In this document: positions 35,793 to 45,123 of the stretch, in pieces
Position numbering within the stretch: position 1 is the stretch's first letter
Layout of the letters: each line of letters opens with the position of its first letter
The notes under the pieces: model-generated
What the model saw: the letters and a program-made list of their open reading frames with translations, nothing else
The model's database searches: none
Told to the model about the DNA's origin: nothing
Origin: Oceanobacillus sp. CFH 90083
Lineage (GTDB): Bacteria > Bacillota > Bacilli > Bacillales > Amphibacillaceae
DNA length: 64,000 nt
Assembly (NCBI RefSeq): GCF_009389585.1
Contig: NZ_VIYG01000001.1
Coordinates: 1-64,000 of the forward strand
Direction: 5' to 3'
Program-made: the position numbers and the translations under genes

Positions 35793-36585
35793 AAGGAATT
35801 GCAGTAGCACCTTATATATTATAATGGAAAAATGCTTTTGCTGACTGTGTAAGTAAGTGCATTTGATACTTATTTACATAGTCAATAAGATATTTTTACG
35901 CAACAGTTGGAACGATAATAGATGACTTAGTATTAAAGGGAAAAGCAACACAAGTAGGAGATAAGCCAGCAAAAATTCCACCAGATAAGGACAAATAGAT
36001 ATGAAAGCTTTCAAAAAACGAGAGAAACGCATTCGAGAAAAGGTGTTCCCCTCGTTTTTCAATTTGTATTCTTTCGATTATTTGGGTTATGGCTACATTT
36101 CTTTATCCCATTCCATATGTCTTTTCTATTGTCTGTAGATTGACAGTTAGCCGCACTGTTGTTTTTTATCGGTATCGCTATAATCATATGAAACAAGTTA
36201 TTCACCTTCAAAAACTCGCAAAAATAATTTTAGAAAATGGGTGATATGAAACAAAACAAGCTACACAAGAGAACTTTTTTCATGAATTACTTTAGTATTT
36301 GATAATATAAGTAGTTGCTATAAAACGTATTTGAAGGAATGTTAACTATAATGAAATATAAAGAATTTCCTTTTGTAATATCTTTTAATGTGATTGTTTT
36401 AAGAGTATCGAAGTCATTAGTAACATCTGAAACTAAAAAGGAGATATTTAATAATATTTTCATGCAGGTACAACTTTGTAATTAGCTTTGTTAAGAATTT
36501 GGTCTTATTTTGACTACTAGAGTTATCTATAATGCAAATAGAACATAATACAAATCATTTTATTATGTTTTTTAGGTGGTGTTAT
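35793..36585. other. Gene-poor stretch upstream of the PTS operon
   Basis: A 37-codon open stretch at 35886-35999 (SIRYFYATVGTIIDDLV, KGKATQVGDKPAKIP) reads like a C-terminal gene fragment but is not recognised. A loose hairpin AAAAACGAG...CTCGTTTTT (36013-36059) could be a terminator. No catabolite-repression (cre) or PRD-antiterminator (RAT) site was recognised before the regulator gene. Confidence 0.4.
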
Positions 36586-38697
36586 GTGTTGAATCAAAGA
36601 ATTTTAGCTTTGCTGAATCAATTAATTCATTCAGATGGATACTTGGCTATAAATGAACTCGCTAATAGCTTCAATGTATCTCGGAGCACAATTTATAATG
36701 ATTTAGCCAGAACGAATGATTGGTTAAAAGAAAACGGTTTTAAAGAAATTGGGCAGATACGTGAGAAGGGTTTATTTTTAGATTCCTCTCTTAAAGAGCA
36801 ATTGAAATTAGAAATAGGTGTTTCCGATTATCCTTATTATGAATATTCTCCAAATGAGAGAAAAGCATGGATTTATCTCTATATGACAACATATGATAAC
36901 CCCATGTACTTGGAGGACTATCAAAAACTCTTTGAAGTGAGCCGAAATACAATTCTTGAAGATGTTAAAAAGTTGAAAAAAGAATTGAAAACGTTTCACA
37001 TTGAAATTATATCTGAACGCTACGAAGGATATCTTCCTCTTGGAGAGGAAGCTCGAATCAGAAATGCATTATTTTATTATCTCCCTTTTATTATTCCGTT
37101 AAATGGATGGCATAGCATCATTAATGAGTCCAATCAAGAAGGGGAAGGAGGGAAGGATAACTTAGAGGCATACCAATTATTTGATTTAAATCGATTGCTT
37201 CAAATAAAAAAGGGTCTGCATACTTATGAAGCTAGTCAGCATTTAGAATTTACGGATGACATTTTTGCAGATTTAGTAATATGGATTTATTTATTCATGA
37301 AAAGGATGGAAAATAAAAAATATGTAGATATCGATCCAGTTGAAGAAAGTGTAATCAGTTCGACAGAAGCCTTTAAAGGAGTTACAAAGCTATGTCAGGA
37401 GTTGATGGAACAATATCAATTTTTTATTCCAAAAGCAGAAATCTATTTTCTTGCCAGATATTTATTAAGTGCAAAAGTCAATTATGAAATTCCTTCTTAT
37501 GATGATAGAAGTAAATTAAAGCAGTTAGAGGCAGTTATTGAAGCAATGATAGCTGATTTTCAGTTACATGCTGCGATTGAATTTACAGAAAAGGATAAAA
37601 TGATCCAAAACTTAATCGTTCATTTAAAACCGGCTTATTATCGTTCCAAGTATGATATAAAAATTGATACCAAGCTTCATACATCTGTTATGAAAAATTA
37701 TCCTGAAGTTTACCATTTGACAAAAATGGTGATTCACCATTTTGAAAAATTTGTTCAAAACTCGATTGGAGAGAATGAAATCGCTTTTATTGCAATGCAT
37801 TTTGGAGGATGGCTTAGACGAGAAGGGATTGTTCTCAATCAAAATCGGTTACGAATTTTAATTGTTTGCACAAGCGGGATAGGGACTTCAAAAATTTTGG
37901 AATCTCAGTTAGAAGGTTTATTAACTGAAGTGGACATTGTTGCGACAAAGTCTTTAAGAGACTATCAGCAATATGCTAAATCAGTGGATTTTATCGTTTC
38001 AACTGTTCCACTTGCGGAAGATGAAATTCCTGTCTTAGTTGTGAACCCTATTTTGGATAACAAAGATAAGGAACTGCTGTTAAAAAAAATAAACCGATTA
38101 ACTAAAGAAAATAAATCAGGAAATTCGTATTCAATGGATGCTGTTGTAGACATTGTGAAGCATTATGCAGATATACATGATGAAGAGGGATTAAGAGAAG
38201 AATTTAAAAAATATTTACAAGTCCCTTTAGCAATTGAAAGTGAAAGAAAACCTTCTTTAAGTGACTTAATACCTTTAGGCAGAATTCAGTTGCAGCATAC
38301 TGTGAGAGACTGGAAAGAAGCGGTTGAGGTTGCAGCCAATCCGTTAATAAAGAATCAATTTATTAATGAAAACTATGTAAATAAAATGATTGAAAATATG
38401 AACCATTATGGTCCTTATGTTGTTCTCTCCAAGCGTTTAGCGTTACCTCATGCTAATTCTGCAGACGGAGTAAATGAAACAGGGATGAGCCTGTTACGCC
38501 TAGAAGAACCAGTTGATCTATTCGGATTTTCTATTCATTTATTTGTTGTCTTGGCATCCTGGGATAATAAACAACATTTACGTGCTTTAAATCAATTAAC
38601 TTCAATTGCAAAAGACGAAGAGCGTTTAAATCGATTGATTGCAGCACGAGATCAAAAGGAAATAGCAAAATTGTTGAAACACTACTCTTTAGAATAA
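36586..38697 (+). CDS. PRD-containing PTS regulator (MtlR/LicR/GatR type)
   Basis: A 703-residue multidomain activator. In order: HTH (ILALLNQLIHSDGYLAINEL, 'FNVSRSTIYNDLARTND'), a second HTH-like region ('FEVSRNTILEDVKKLKKEL'), two PRDs with regulatory histidines ('MVIHHFEKFV...IAFIAMHFGGWLRR'), an EIIB-Gat-like domain (ILIVCTSGIGTSKILESQLE, with Cys) and a C-terminal EIIA-like domain ('LSKRLALPHANSADGV' with His). PTS components should phosphorylate these to switch activity with sugar supply. GTG 36586 follows AGGTGG. It heads the PTS operon at 38724-43609. Confidence 0.9.
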   Translation: MLNQRILALLNQLIHSDGYLAINELANSFNVSRSTIYNDLARTNDWLKENGFKEIGQIREKGLFLDSSLKEQLKLEIGVSDYPYYEYSPNERKAWIYLYMTTYDNPMYLEDYQKLFEVSRNTILEDVKKLKKELKTFHIEIISERYEGYLPLGEEARIRNALFYYLPFIIPLNGWHSIINESNQEGEGGKDNLEAYQLFDLNRLLQIKKGLHTYEASQHLEFTDDIFADLVIWIYLFMKRMENKKYVDIDPVEESVISSTEAFKGVTKLCQELMEQYQFFIPKAEIYFLARYLLSAKVNYEIPSYDDRSKLKQLEAVIEAMIADFQLHAAIEFTEKDKMIQNLIVHLKPAYYRSKYDIKIDTKLHTSVMKNYPEVYHLTKMVIHHFEKFVQNSIGENEIAFIAMHFGGWLRREGIVLNQNRLRILIVCTSGIGTSKILESQLEGLLTEVDIVATKSLRDYQQYAKSVDFIVSTVPLAEDEIPVLVVNPILDNKDKELLLKKINRLTKENKSGNSYSMDAVVDIVKHYADIHDEEGLREEFKKYLQVPLAIESERKPSLSDLIPLGRIQLQHTVRDWKEAVEVAANPLIKNQFINENYVNKMIENMNHYGPYVVLSKRLALPHANSADGVNETGMSLLRLEEPVDLFGFSIHLFVVLASWDNKQHLRALNQLTSIAKDEERLNRLIAARDQKEIAKLLKHYSLE

Positions 38698-38723
38698 TTT
38701 GAAGAAGTTGGAAGGGTGAAGAT

Positions 38724-39161
38724 GTGTTAAAAGAATATTTAGAAAGCAATCTTGTATTTAAAAATATAGAATGTAAAAGTTTCAAAGATGTACTTGCCAT
38801 CATCAGTAATAAGCTGGTCGAGTTGGACTTTGCCAGTAAGGAATTTGAAAAAGCATTACTGATTCGGGAGAAGGATTATCCGACAGGCTTGCAGTTAGAA
38901 GGATATGCAGCAGCAATTCCACACGGTGGTGCAGAATTTGTGAAAAAAGATTTTATCTCTGTCGTTACATTGAAAAATCCAATTGTAATGAATCGGATGG
39001 ACAATCCGGAAGAGACATTAACTGTCGATACATTATTTATTTTAGGCTTTGGAAGCAGTGATCTTCACTTAACTGCTTTGCGTCAGCTTATGGGAATTAT
39101 TCAAAATAAAGAAACCATGGAACAAATAAAAATGGGAAAAGAATTACAAACATTAATATAA
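38724..39161 (+). CDS. PTS EIIA component, galactitol/fructose type
   Basis: A 145-residue EIIA (PTS_EIIA_2 fold): LKEYLESNLVFKNIECKSFK, 'LLIREKDYPTGLQLEGYAAA', and 'IPHGGAE' with the phosphorylatable His. GTG start after GAAGGGTGA. It passes phosphate from HPr to EIIB (39183). Together with the Gat-type EIIB and EIIC it defines a polyol-specific PTS. Confidence 0.9.
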   Translation: MLKEYLESNLVFKNIECKSFKDVLAIISNKLVELDFASKEFEKALLIREKDYPTGLQLEGYAAAIPHGGAEFVKKDFISVVTLKNPIVMNRMDNPEETLTVDTLFILGFGSSDLHLTALRQLMGIIQNKETMEQIKMGKELQTLI

Positions 39162-39182
39162 AACCATTAGGAGGAATTTAAT

Positions 39183-39470
39183 ATGTCAAAAATTAATATT
39201 GCTGTAGCTTGTGGAAGCGGGATTGCAACATCAACGATAGCTGCTGATGCAGTGAAAGAAGTACTGGAGGAAGAAAACATTTCTGATTATAAAATTATCA
39301 AAACGAGTATGACGGAATTGCCTAATATTATTGATCAAGTAGATATTGTGTTAACAACTAATAATTATGAAACAGATGAAAAACCTCATTTAAATATTAT
39401 GGGATTTGTAACTGGTATGAATGAGGATGAATTAAAAGAGAAATTAGCTGAACTATTAAAATCATTATAG
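39183..39470 (+). CDS. PTS EIIB component, galactitol type
   Basis: A 95-residue EIIB-Gat: MSKINIAVACGSGIATSTIA with phospho-acceptor Cys10 and the P-loop-like GSGIATS. TAGGAGGAAT precedes ATG. Length and motif are typical of GatB. Confidence 0.92.
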   Translation: MSKINIAVACGSGIATSTIAADAVKEVLEEENISDYKIIKTSMTELPNIIDQVDIVLTTNNYETDEKPHLNIMGFVTGMNEDELKEKLAELLKSL

Positions 39471-39489
39471 GTAAAGGAAGGTAATCAAT

Positions 39490-40737
39490 ATGGAGACTTT
39501 ATATAATATTGTCAGAACGATTACCGAAATGGGTGCTACTGCTATATTACCAATTATTATAACGATTCTTGGAATTGTATTCCGGATGAAAATTGGGAAC
39601 GCCATCAAATCAGGGCTATTAGTAGGTATCGGTTTCTTAGGACTGACATTGGTAGTTGATTTATTAAACACTTCTTTAGAGCCTGCAGTAAGTTATTATG
39701 CTGATCTAGGATCTGGATTTACGATTGCAGATATTGGTTGGCCGGCAGTTGGTGCTGCCTCATGGGTCGCTCCTTTTGCAGCTCTTTCCATTCCGTTGGG
39801 GTTATTAGCCAACCTATTACTTGTTCGTTTGAAATGGACAAAAACATTAAACGTAGATATCTGGAATTATATGCACTTCTTAATTCCAGGGGCTTTAGTT
39901 TACTTTCTGTTTGGAAGCTTTTGGATGGGCCTTGTTGTAACCCTGTTAATGTCTATAATCGCCCTGTTTGTTGGTGACTGGATTGCTCCAAAATGGCAGA
40001 AGTATTTTGGTTTAGAAGGTACAACCAATACAACGATTATTTATTCAGCTTGGGGTTATCCGATTGCTTGGGCTGTGAATAAAGTGATTGACTTAATTCC
40101 AGGAGTGAATAAATGGAATCTTTCTTTAGATAAACTGAACCGTAAATTAGGCGTAATTGGTGATCCTGCAATTATTGGATTTATTGTAGGTTTGATACTG
40201 GGCTTAATTACCAAGCGCTCCATGCCGGAAGTGATTACGATGGCAATTGGAATTGCCGGAGTTATGGTATTGATGCCGAAGATGGTCGGCGTCATGATGG
40301 ATGGCCTATCTCCAATTGGAAAAGCTGCCAAAAATTTTATGGTAAAGAAGATGGGAAAGGACTCAAAGTTAAACGTTGGGATGGATATTGCTTTAGGTTT
40401 AGGTGATCCAACAACAATTACAACAACGGTTATTTCTATTCCGTTAGTTATGTTATTTGCGATTATTTTACCTGGCGTACAATTTTTCCCTATCGGTTTG
40501 TTAATGTCTGTCACATATATATCTGTTATGTGTGCCATGGCTAGTAAAGGAAACCTGTTCCGCTCCATTACATCCACTGTAGTATTTTGTATTATTACAT
40601 TTTACTTAGCTGGATTTGTAGCTCCAGGAGCAACAGAAATGTTGAATAGTGCTGGTGTCGGTTTAGAAGGATTGGGTACAGATGTAACTTTTTCTACACT
40701 TTGGAATTTGTTTATTTATTGGTTTAGCACGATTTAA
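39490..40737 (+). CDS. PTS EIIC component, galactitol type
   Basis: A 415-residue integral membrane permease of the EIIC-Gat/SgcC family, about 10-11 hydrophobic segments. Landmarks: MGATAILPIIITILGIVFRM, 'GNAIKSGLLVGIGFLGLTLV', 'GVNKWNLSLDKLNRKLG' and 'IALGLGDPTTITTTVI'. It transports and phosphorylates a polyol. Galactitol, D-arabitol, ribitol and xylitol are all handled by members of this family, so specificity must be read from the metabolic genes that follow. Confidence 0.92.
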   Translation: METLYNIVRTITEMGATAILPIIITILGIVFRMKIGNAIKSGLLVGIGFLGLTLVVDLLNTSLEPAVSYYADLGSGFTIADIGWPAVGAASWVAPFAALSIPLGLLANLLLVRLKWTKTLNVDIWNYMHFLIPGALVYFLFGSFWMGLVVTLLMSIIALFVGDWIAPKWQKYFGLEGTTNTTIIYSAWGYPIAWAVNKVIDLIPGVNKWNLSLDKLNRKLGVIGDPAIIGFIVGLILGLITKRSMPEVITMAIGIAGVMVLMPKMVGVMMDGLSPIGKAAKNFMVKKMGKDSKLNVGMDIALGLGDPTTITTTVISIPLVMLFAIILPGVQFFPIGLLMSVTYISVMCAMASKGNLFRSITSTVVFCIITFYLAGFVAPGATEMLNSAGVGLEGLGTDVTFSTLWNLFIYWFSTI

Positions 40738-40765
40738 AATTTAATTAATGAAAGGATTTTGAAAA

Positions 40766-41422
40766 ATGCCTGAGATTTTACCTTCTTTATTTGCTGCAAA
40801 TATTATGAATTTGCAGCAAACATGTAAAGATTTAGAAGCAGAAGGATTTAAGAAACTGCATGTGGACATGATGGATGGTCAGTTCGTTCCGCATATCGCA
40901 TTTGGTACCGAACAGATTAAACATGTGAAGCAAGCAGTAAATATGGAATTAGATGTACATCTTATGGTAGAAGAACCAGAGCAGAAGATAACTGAATTAA
41001 TTGAAATAGGAGTAGAAATGATTTCTGTCCATATGGAATCAACACCACATATCCGCTTTGTTCTGGAAGAGATAAAAAAGAGCGGGCGGAAAGCAGGTGT
41101 GGTTCTTAACCCGGGGACTGATACAACGCTTATTAAGCCATTATTAAACACAGTAGATTATGTCCTTTTAATGTCTATTAACCCTGGACGCCCAAATCAG
41201 AAATTTATAGAAGAGACCATTGATAGAATTAAAGAAGTAAAAGAATTAATCGGTGCCCGAAATATAGATATTGAAGTAGATGGCTCTGTAAATGATACCA
41301 TAGCGAAAAAATGTATTGGTACAGGAGCATCAATGATAGTCATTGGATCTTATCTATTTGCTGACAACCAAAAAAACTTTACTCAATTAAAACGGTTGGA
41401 AGAAGAAAAGGAGTTGAACTGA
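40766..41422 (+). CDS. Ribulose-phosphate 3-epimerase family protein
   Basis: A 218-residue TIM barrel with the epimerase motif set: PEILPSLFAANIMNLQQTCK, 'KLHVDMMDGQFVPHIAFG' (His-Met-Asp metal motif), 'LDVHLMVEEPE', 'LLMSINPGRPNQKF' and 'IEVDGSVNDTIAKKC'. It interconverts ribulose-5-P and xylulose-5-P, or a close sugar phosphate. Translationally close to the dehydrogenase (1 bp gap). A truncated homologue lies at 42680-43031. Confidence 0.88.
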   Translation: MPEILPSLFAANIMNLQQTCKDLEAEGFKKLHVDMMDGQFVPHIAFGTEQIKHVKQAVNMELDVHLMVEEPEQKITELIEIGVEMISVHMESTPHIRFVLEEIKKSGRKAGVVLNPGTDTTLIKPLLNTVDYVLLMSINPGRPNQKFIEETIDRIKEVKELIGARNIDIEVDGSVNDTIAKKCIGTGASMIVIGSYLFADNQKNFTQLKRLEEEKELN

Positions 41423-41423
41423 C

Positions 41424-42491
41424 ATGAAAGCATTGAAGCTTTATGGAAATAGAGATATCCGATTTGAAGATGCAGAGGAACCTGTTATTCAATCAGAGGA
41501 TGATGTACTGATTCAGGTTAAAGCATGTGGTATATGTGGTTCAGATACTTCAAGATATACAAAACTGGAACCCCATAGCCCAGGCCAAATTTGGGGGCAT
41601 GAATTTTCAGGAGTAGTTGAAGCTGTTGGTATAAATGTTACTAATGTTCAGGTTGGCGATCATATTGCAGGTTGCCCTGCATTGATTGACGAGGATGATG
41701 ATTATTATAAAGCTGGTCAGCCGGCTCGTGCAGATTCATTACAGGCAATTGGCGCTATAGAGCCGGGTGGATTCGCAGAATATATCACGTTACCGTCAAG
41801 AAATGTTGTGAAAGTACCAAAAGAATTAGATTTTGATGCAGCAGCAATGGTAGAGCCCTCAACAGTTGTATTGCACGGCTACTATCAGACAAAACTGACA
41901 GCCGGTGATGATGTTGTGATCACCGGTGCTGGAGGAACGATTGGACTATTTGCGGTACAATGGGCAAAAATATTTGGTGCAAAAAAAGTGATTGCGATTG
42001 ACATTGATGATCAAAAGCTGGAAACAGCGAAATCATTAGGTGCAGACTACACCATTAATTCTCTTCATGAAGACGTATTAGATAAGGTTAGTAAATATAC
42101 AGGTGGCATGAATGCAGATATTGTCGTGGAGGCAGCAGGGAGTCCCATTACGGCAGCGACTGTATTTGGGTATGCAAAAAAAGGTGGGGGCGTTCTGTTC
42201 TTGGGAATCCCTTATGCAGATATTTCGATGGAACGCTTTTACTTTGAAAAAATCCTTCGCAGTGAACTAACTGTATGGGGCTCCTGGAGCTGTGTTTCTG
42301 CTCCTTTTCCCGGTAAAGAATGGCATACTACGGTGCATTTTATGAATAATAAACGTTTAAATACGGAAAAAATGATTACACATCGTGTTGATCTTCAAGA
42401 TGGACCTGAAATTTTTGAAAAATTAGCGGAGAAATTGGAGACTTTTGGAAAAGTAATTATGTATCCAGAAGGTGAGCGTGTATCAGAATGA
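41424..42491 (+). CDS. Zn-dependent polyol-phosphate dehydrogenase (GatD-like)
   Basis: A 355-residue medium-chain dehydrogenase. Zinc and active-site residues: KACGICGSDTSRY (Cys), 'WGHEFSGVVEAVG' (His-Glu), and 'AMVEPSTVVLHG'; NAD motif GAGGTIGLFAVQWAKIFGA, followed by an acidic VIAIDID that favours NAD over NADP. The family includes galactitol-1-P 5-dehydrogenase and ribitol/arabitol-phosphate dehydrogenases. The structural zinc four-Cys loop is missing. In this operon it would oxidise the phosphorylated polyol to a ketose phosphate. Its stop overlaps the next start by 4 bp. Confidence 0.88.
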   Translation: MKALKLYGNRDIRFEDAEEPVIQSEDDVLIQVKACGICGSDTSRYTKLEPHSPGQIWGHEFSGVVEAVGINVTNVQVGDHIAGCPALIDEDDDYYKAGQPARADSLQAIGAIEPGGFAEYITLPSRNVVKVPKELDFDAAAMVEPSTVVLHGYYQTKLTAGDDVVITGAGGTIGLFAVQWAKIFGAKKVIAIDIDDQKLETAKSLGADYTINSLHEDVLDKVSKYTGGMNADIVVEAAGSPITAATVFGYAKKGGGVLFLGIPYADISMERFYFEKILRSELTVWGSWSCVSAPFPGKEWHTTVHFMNNKRLNTEKMITHRVDLQDGPEIFEKLAEKLETFGKVIMYPEGERVSE

Positions 42492-42694
42492 CAAAAACAT
42501 TAGGATATATGCAGGAAATTCTAAATGAAATCAGCCAGAGTATGTCAGAGATTGATTTCAATGATATAGCCGAAATCATTGAAACGCTTTATAATAGTAA
42601 ACGTATTTTTATAACAGGAGCTGGACGCTCTGGTTTGGCAATTCGTTCATTTGGAAATCGGCTGCTTCATTTAGGGAAATCTGAAAGGTGTTAA
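42488..42694 (+). pseudogene. SIS-domain hexuloisomerase, N-terminal fragment
   Basis: The first 62 codons (MTKTLGYMQEILNEISQSMS, then IFITGAGRSGLAIRSFGNRL, LHLG) are an HxlB-type isomerase. At about 42675, just after LLHLG, the sequence jumps into the middle of an epimerase gene in another frame and stops. It marks the left side of a deletion junction. Confidence 0.85.
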
Positions 42695-43031
42695 AGTTGG
42701 AATAGCAATTAATCCTGCAACCTCAGTGGAATTAATAAAGCCTGTTTTGGGATTTTTGGATCAAGTTTTAGTTATGATTATTAATCCAGGTACGAATAAT
42801 ACACATTTTATTTCAGAAACGCTTGAAAAAATAGTCCAATTAAATCAATTAAGAAAAGAATGCGGATACCATTATCAAATTGAAGTCGATGGAAAAATAG
42901 ATGATAATACGATAAAAGATTGTGCGAAAGCTGGAGCAGATCTCTTTGTATCTGGAGGCTATATTTTTAATTCGGAAAACATTGGTGGCCAAATAACTAA
43001 ATTGCAGGAATCGTTAACGGAATATCAATAG
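42680..43031 (+). pseudogene. Ribulose-phosphate 3-epimerase, C-terminal fragment
   Basis: Reads GVKVGIAINPATSVELIKPV, 'VLVMIINPGTNNTHFI', 'YQIEVDGKIDDNTIKDCAKA', 'FVSGGYIF': the C-terminal half of an RPE-family protein, whose N-terminal metal motif is gone. An internal ATG at 42726 begins a 101-codon frame that could be translated but not function. It forms the right side of the deletion junction at about 42675. Confidence 0.85.
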
Positions 43032-43045
43032 GAGTGGAGATTAAG

Positions 43046-43609
43046 ATGAAGCCTAAACAGTATTTAACAGATATAGTTTCTGAATTAACTTCTAATTTGA
43101 AGTTTGTAGATAATGAACAACTAACGTATTTTGTTGAATCAATTATCAAAGCAAACCATATTTATCTTGCCGGCGCAGGACGATCAGGTGTTATGATTCA
43201 AGGATTTGCTAACCGTCTTTTGCACCTGGGTTTTTCGGTTAGCGTGGTGGGGGATATTACAAGTCCGCACTCGAAGCAAGGAGATTTAGTAATTATAAAT
43301 TCGGGATCAGGAGAAACGAATAGCTTAGTTTCTTTAGCAAAAAAGGCAAAAGAGACTAATAATGTGGAAGTATCTTTATTGACAATGAATTCAGATTCAA
43401 CCATTGCTCAAGTTGCGGATATTGTTGTTCAATTACCTGGAGTTTCCCCAAAAGTATCTGGTTTAAGTGATATAATATCTATTCAGCCAATGGGCTCAGC
43501 TTATGAACAAATTAGTATGTTAACATATGATGCAATTGTACTTGCCTTAATGAATCGATTCGGAGAAACTACAGATAGTATGTTTGAAAGACATGCTGAT
43601 TTTGAATAG
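43046..43609 (+). CDS. SIS-domain 6-phospho-3-hexuloisomerase-like protein
   Basis: A 187-residue HxlB paralogue: IYLAGAGRSGVMIQGFANRL, 'LVIINSGSGETNSLVSLAKK', 'IISIQPMGSAYEQI' and the C-terminal 'MFERHADFE'. ATG 43046 is preferred (GGAG 6 bp upstream). As last gene of the PTS operon it may isomerise the ketose phosphate formed by the dehydrogenase. Whether it also accepts hexulose-6-P, as HxlB does, is unknown. Confidence 0.88.
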   Translation: MKPKQYLTDIVSELTSNLKFVDNEQLTYFVESIIKANHIYLAGAGRSGVMIQGFANRLLHLGFSVSVVGDITSPHSKQGDLVIINSGSGETNSLVSLAKKAKETNNVEVSLLTMNSDSTIAQVADIVVQLPGVSPKVSGLSDIISIQPMGSAYEQISMLTYDAIVLALMNRFGETTDSMFERHADFE

Positions 43610-43621
43610 ATAATAAAAAGA

Positions 43622-43667
43622 AATGCGAGAAGATCTATCTTTATCCAGATAAATCTTCTCGCATTAT
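43622..43667 (+). terminator. PTS operon terminator
   Basis: AATGCGAGAAGAT / ATCTTCTCGCATT 13-bp stem followed by ATTTTAT. Confidence 0.85.
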
Positions 43668-44161
43668 TTTATATAACATATCCTCTCGTATCGAGTGAAT
43701 AATTAGTTCGTTTTTAAAGCATTTTCATTTATTTGAGAGCTCATTTTTGTTGGATGGAAAAGTTATTTATTTTATTATTTTGCAACTGTGTAATTTTGTA
43801 GAAAACGTGATGTAGTCAAATTTAATTATGTTATAATGTATAAGTATTTTGACAGGTAGTGGTTTTTGAAGGAGGAAAAGACCTGCACTTCTTTTGTAAT
43901 AGTTGATTCTAATATGAAGATTATCTCCCAATATTGTAAAGAGCCATTTGAAAGATTTGAAGGTCTTCTATTATGGCTTGAACGGAAATGGTTAAAATAT
44001 TATGAGGTGAAGCCGTTATATGTTAGCAGGATATGTTTCTGATTTACAACGGAAACTGGCAGAAAAAGAATTCCGTGAAGCTCTTTTAGAAGTGACAAGC
44101 GGCAGAATAATTTATGATTTTCCTGATAAATATTTCTATCGGATCAAGAGGAGTGATAATC
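43668..44161. other. Unassigned stretch with short protein-like frames
   Basis: A TATAAT at 43832 and GAAGGAGG at 43868-43875 suggest a promoter and ribosome site. The frame that follows (MKIISQYCKEPFERFEG, LLLWLERKWLKYYEVK) ends after about 45 codons. A second frame from ATG 44020 (MLAGYVSDLQRKLAEKEFRE, ALLEVTSGRIIYDFPDKYFY) is protein-like up to about 44160, then only shadows the kinase gene. These may be two halves of one frameshifted small gene; no family recognised. Confidence 0.3.
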
Positions 44162-44620
44162 GTGAAAAACAGCCAAATAACAAAGGCAGCTGCACAGCAA
44201 ATAGTTTCTGCTATAAAAGCACGTCTGAAAGGACGAACCAATCCTTTGGTAGTATCCCTGGACGGAGGGAGCGGTGCAGGAAAATCTACATTAGCTGCTG
44301 ACGTTGCTTCACACATGGGAGCAACTGTCATTCAGTGTGATGAATTCTTTGCAGCAACGATTTCTGACGATGAATGGGACAGTTATACATCAGAGCTGAA
44401 GTGTCGCAGGTGTATTGACTGGCAGCGTATGCGCAGGGAGGTATTGTTACCACTTCTGGCAGGAGAGAACGTTCAATATCATCCTTTCTCCTTTTTTCTG
44501 AAAATCGGTTGTCATCGTCTTTTGTCACGAAAGAGCCCTCCAAGGTAATTATTCTTGATGGAATTTACAGCTCACTAACTGAACTATCTGATGTTGTCAA
44601 TTTTAAAGTTCTGGTGGATG
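44162..44620 (+). pseudogene. P-loop kinase (uridine-kinase-like), frameshifted
   Basis: Starts GTG 44162 after GAGGAG. It reads VVSLDGGSGAGKSTLAADVA (Walker A), 'ATVIQCDEFFAATISDDEWD' and 'CIDWQRMRREVLLPLLAGE', then shifts frame near 44490 and continues as FVTKEPSKVIILDGIYSSLT before diverging at about 44615. Uridine-kinase-like proteins need a further ~60 residues, which are absent. A shorter relic of the same family lies at 29107-29195. Confidence 0.78.
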
Positions 44621-44912
44621 TACTCTATCCTATTGGTCTTATTTTGATGCCTTTGGGAATTCTCTAGCCTAATTATGATAGCATTTTTATCCAGAATGAT
44701 TTGCATTTTCAAATAATGTATGCTTAAATAAGCTTTAAGTATTTTACTTCCTTTTTATAGCGTACTATAGTATAGAGTATTTGTTTTAAAAGCAAAAGTT
44801 ATACAGTCCGGTTATAAAGGATGCCGATAAAAATAATGTTATAAAATTCATTGTACATTTTGAACTCACATTAATAGGTAATTTATTGAATCAAAAATTT
44901 CATATTTTAATT

Positions 44913-44999
44913 ATCACTAGGGGAGCGATTTTTATCGCTGAGAAAGGAAACTTGACTCTTAGAACCTGATCTAGTTAACACTGGCGTAGGGAAGTGATG
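44913..44999 (+). ncRNA. TPP riboswitch 1
   Basis: THI-element aptamer. P1 arms CACT/AGTG close the fold; the conserved core GGGGAGC ... GCTGAGA ... CTTAGAACCTGATC ... GCGTAGGGAAG is present, i.e. the pyrimidine-binding CTGAGA loop and the ACCTGA-TC and GCGTAGGGA pyrophosphate-side elements. It is followed by its own terminator (45040-45072) and then by a second aptamer. Confidence 0.93.
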
Positions 45000-45039
45000 A
45001 CTTACTTAAGTAGGTAATAATCTAGTTATGTATTCATTT

Positions 45040-45072
45040 CCCATTCATCAATATTTGTTGAATGGGTTTTTT
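45040..45072 (+). terminator. Terminator of riboswitch 1
   Basis: CCCATTCA / TGAATGGG stem plus TTTTTT, 40 bp after aptamer 1. In TPP riboswitches ligand binding favours such a terminator. Confidence 0.88.
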
Positions 45073-45123
45073 AATGCTCTTACAGTAGGTTCAAGTAGTA
45101 AGAGCTGCCAATTTAATAAGAGT

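Noticed and set aside
40056-40577. A 173-codon ORF opposite the EIIC gene
   Set aside because: Antisense shadow of transmembrane coding sequence with no start signals.
44020-44301. A 93-codon gene before the kinase
   Set aside because: Its last third is only an out-of-frame reading of the kinase P-loop region, so the full ORF is not real; the first ~47 codons are noted as an unassigned protein-like stretch.
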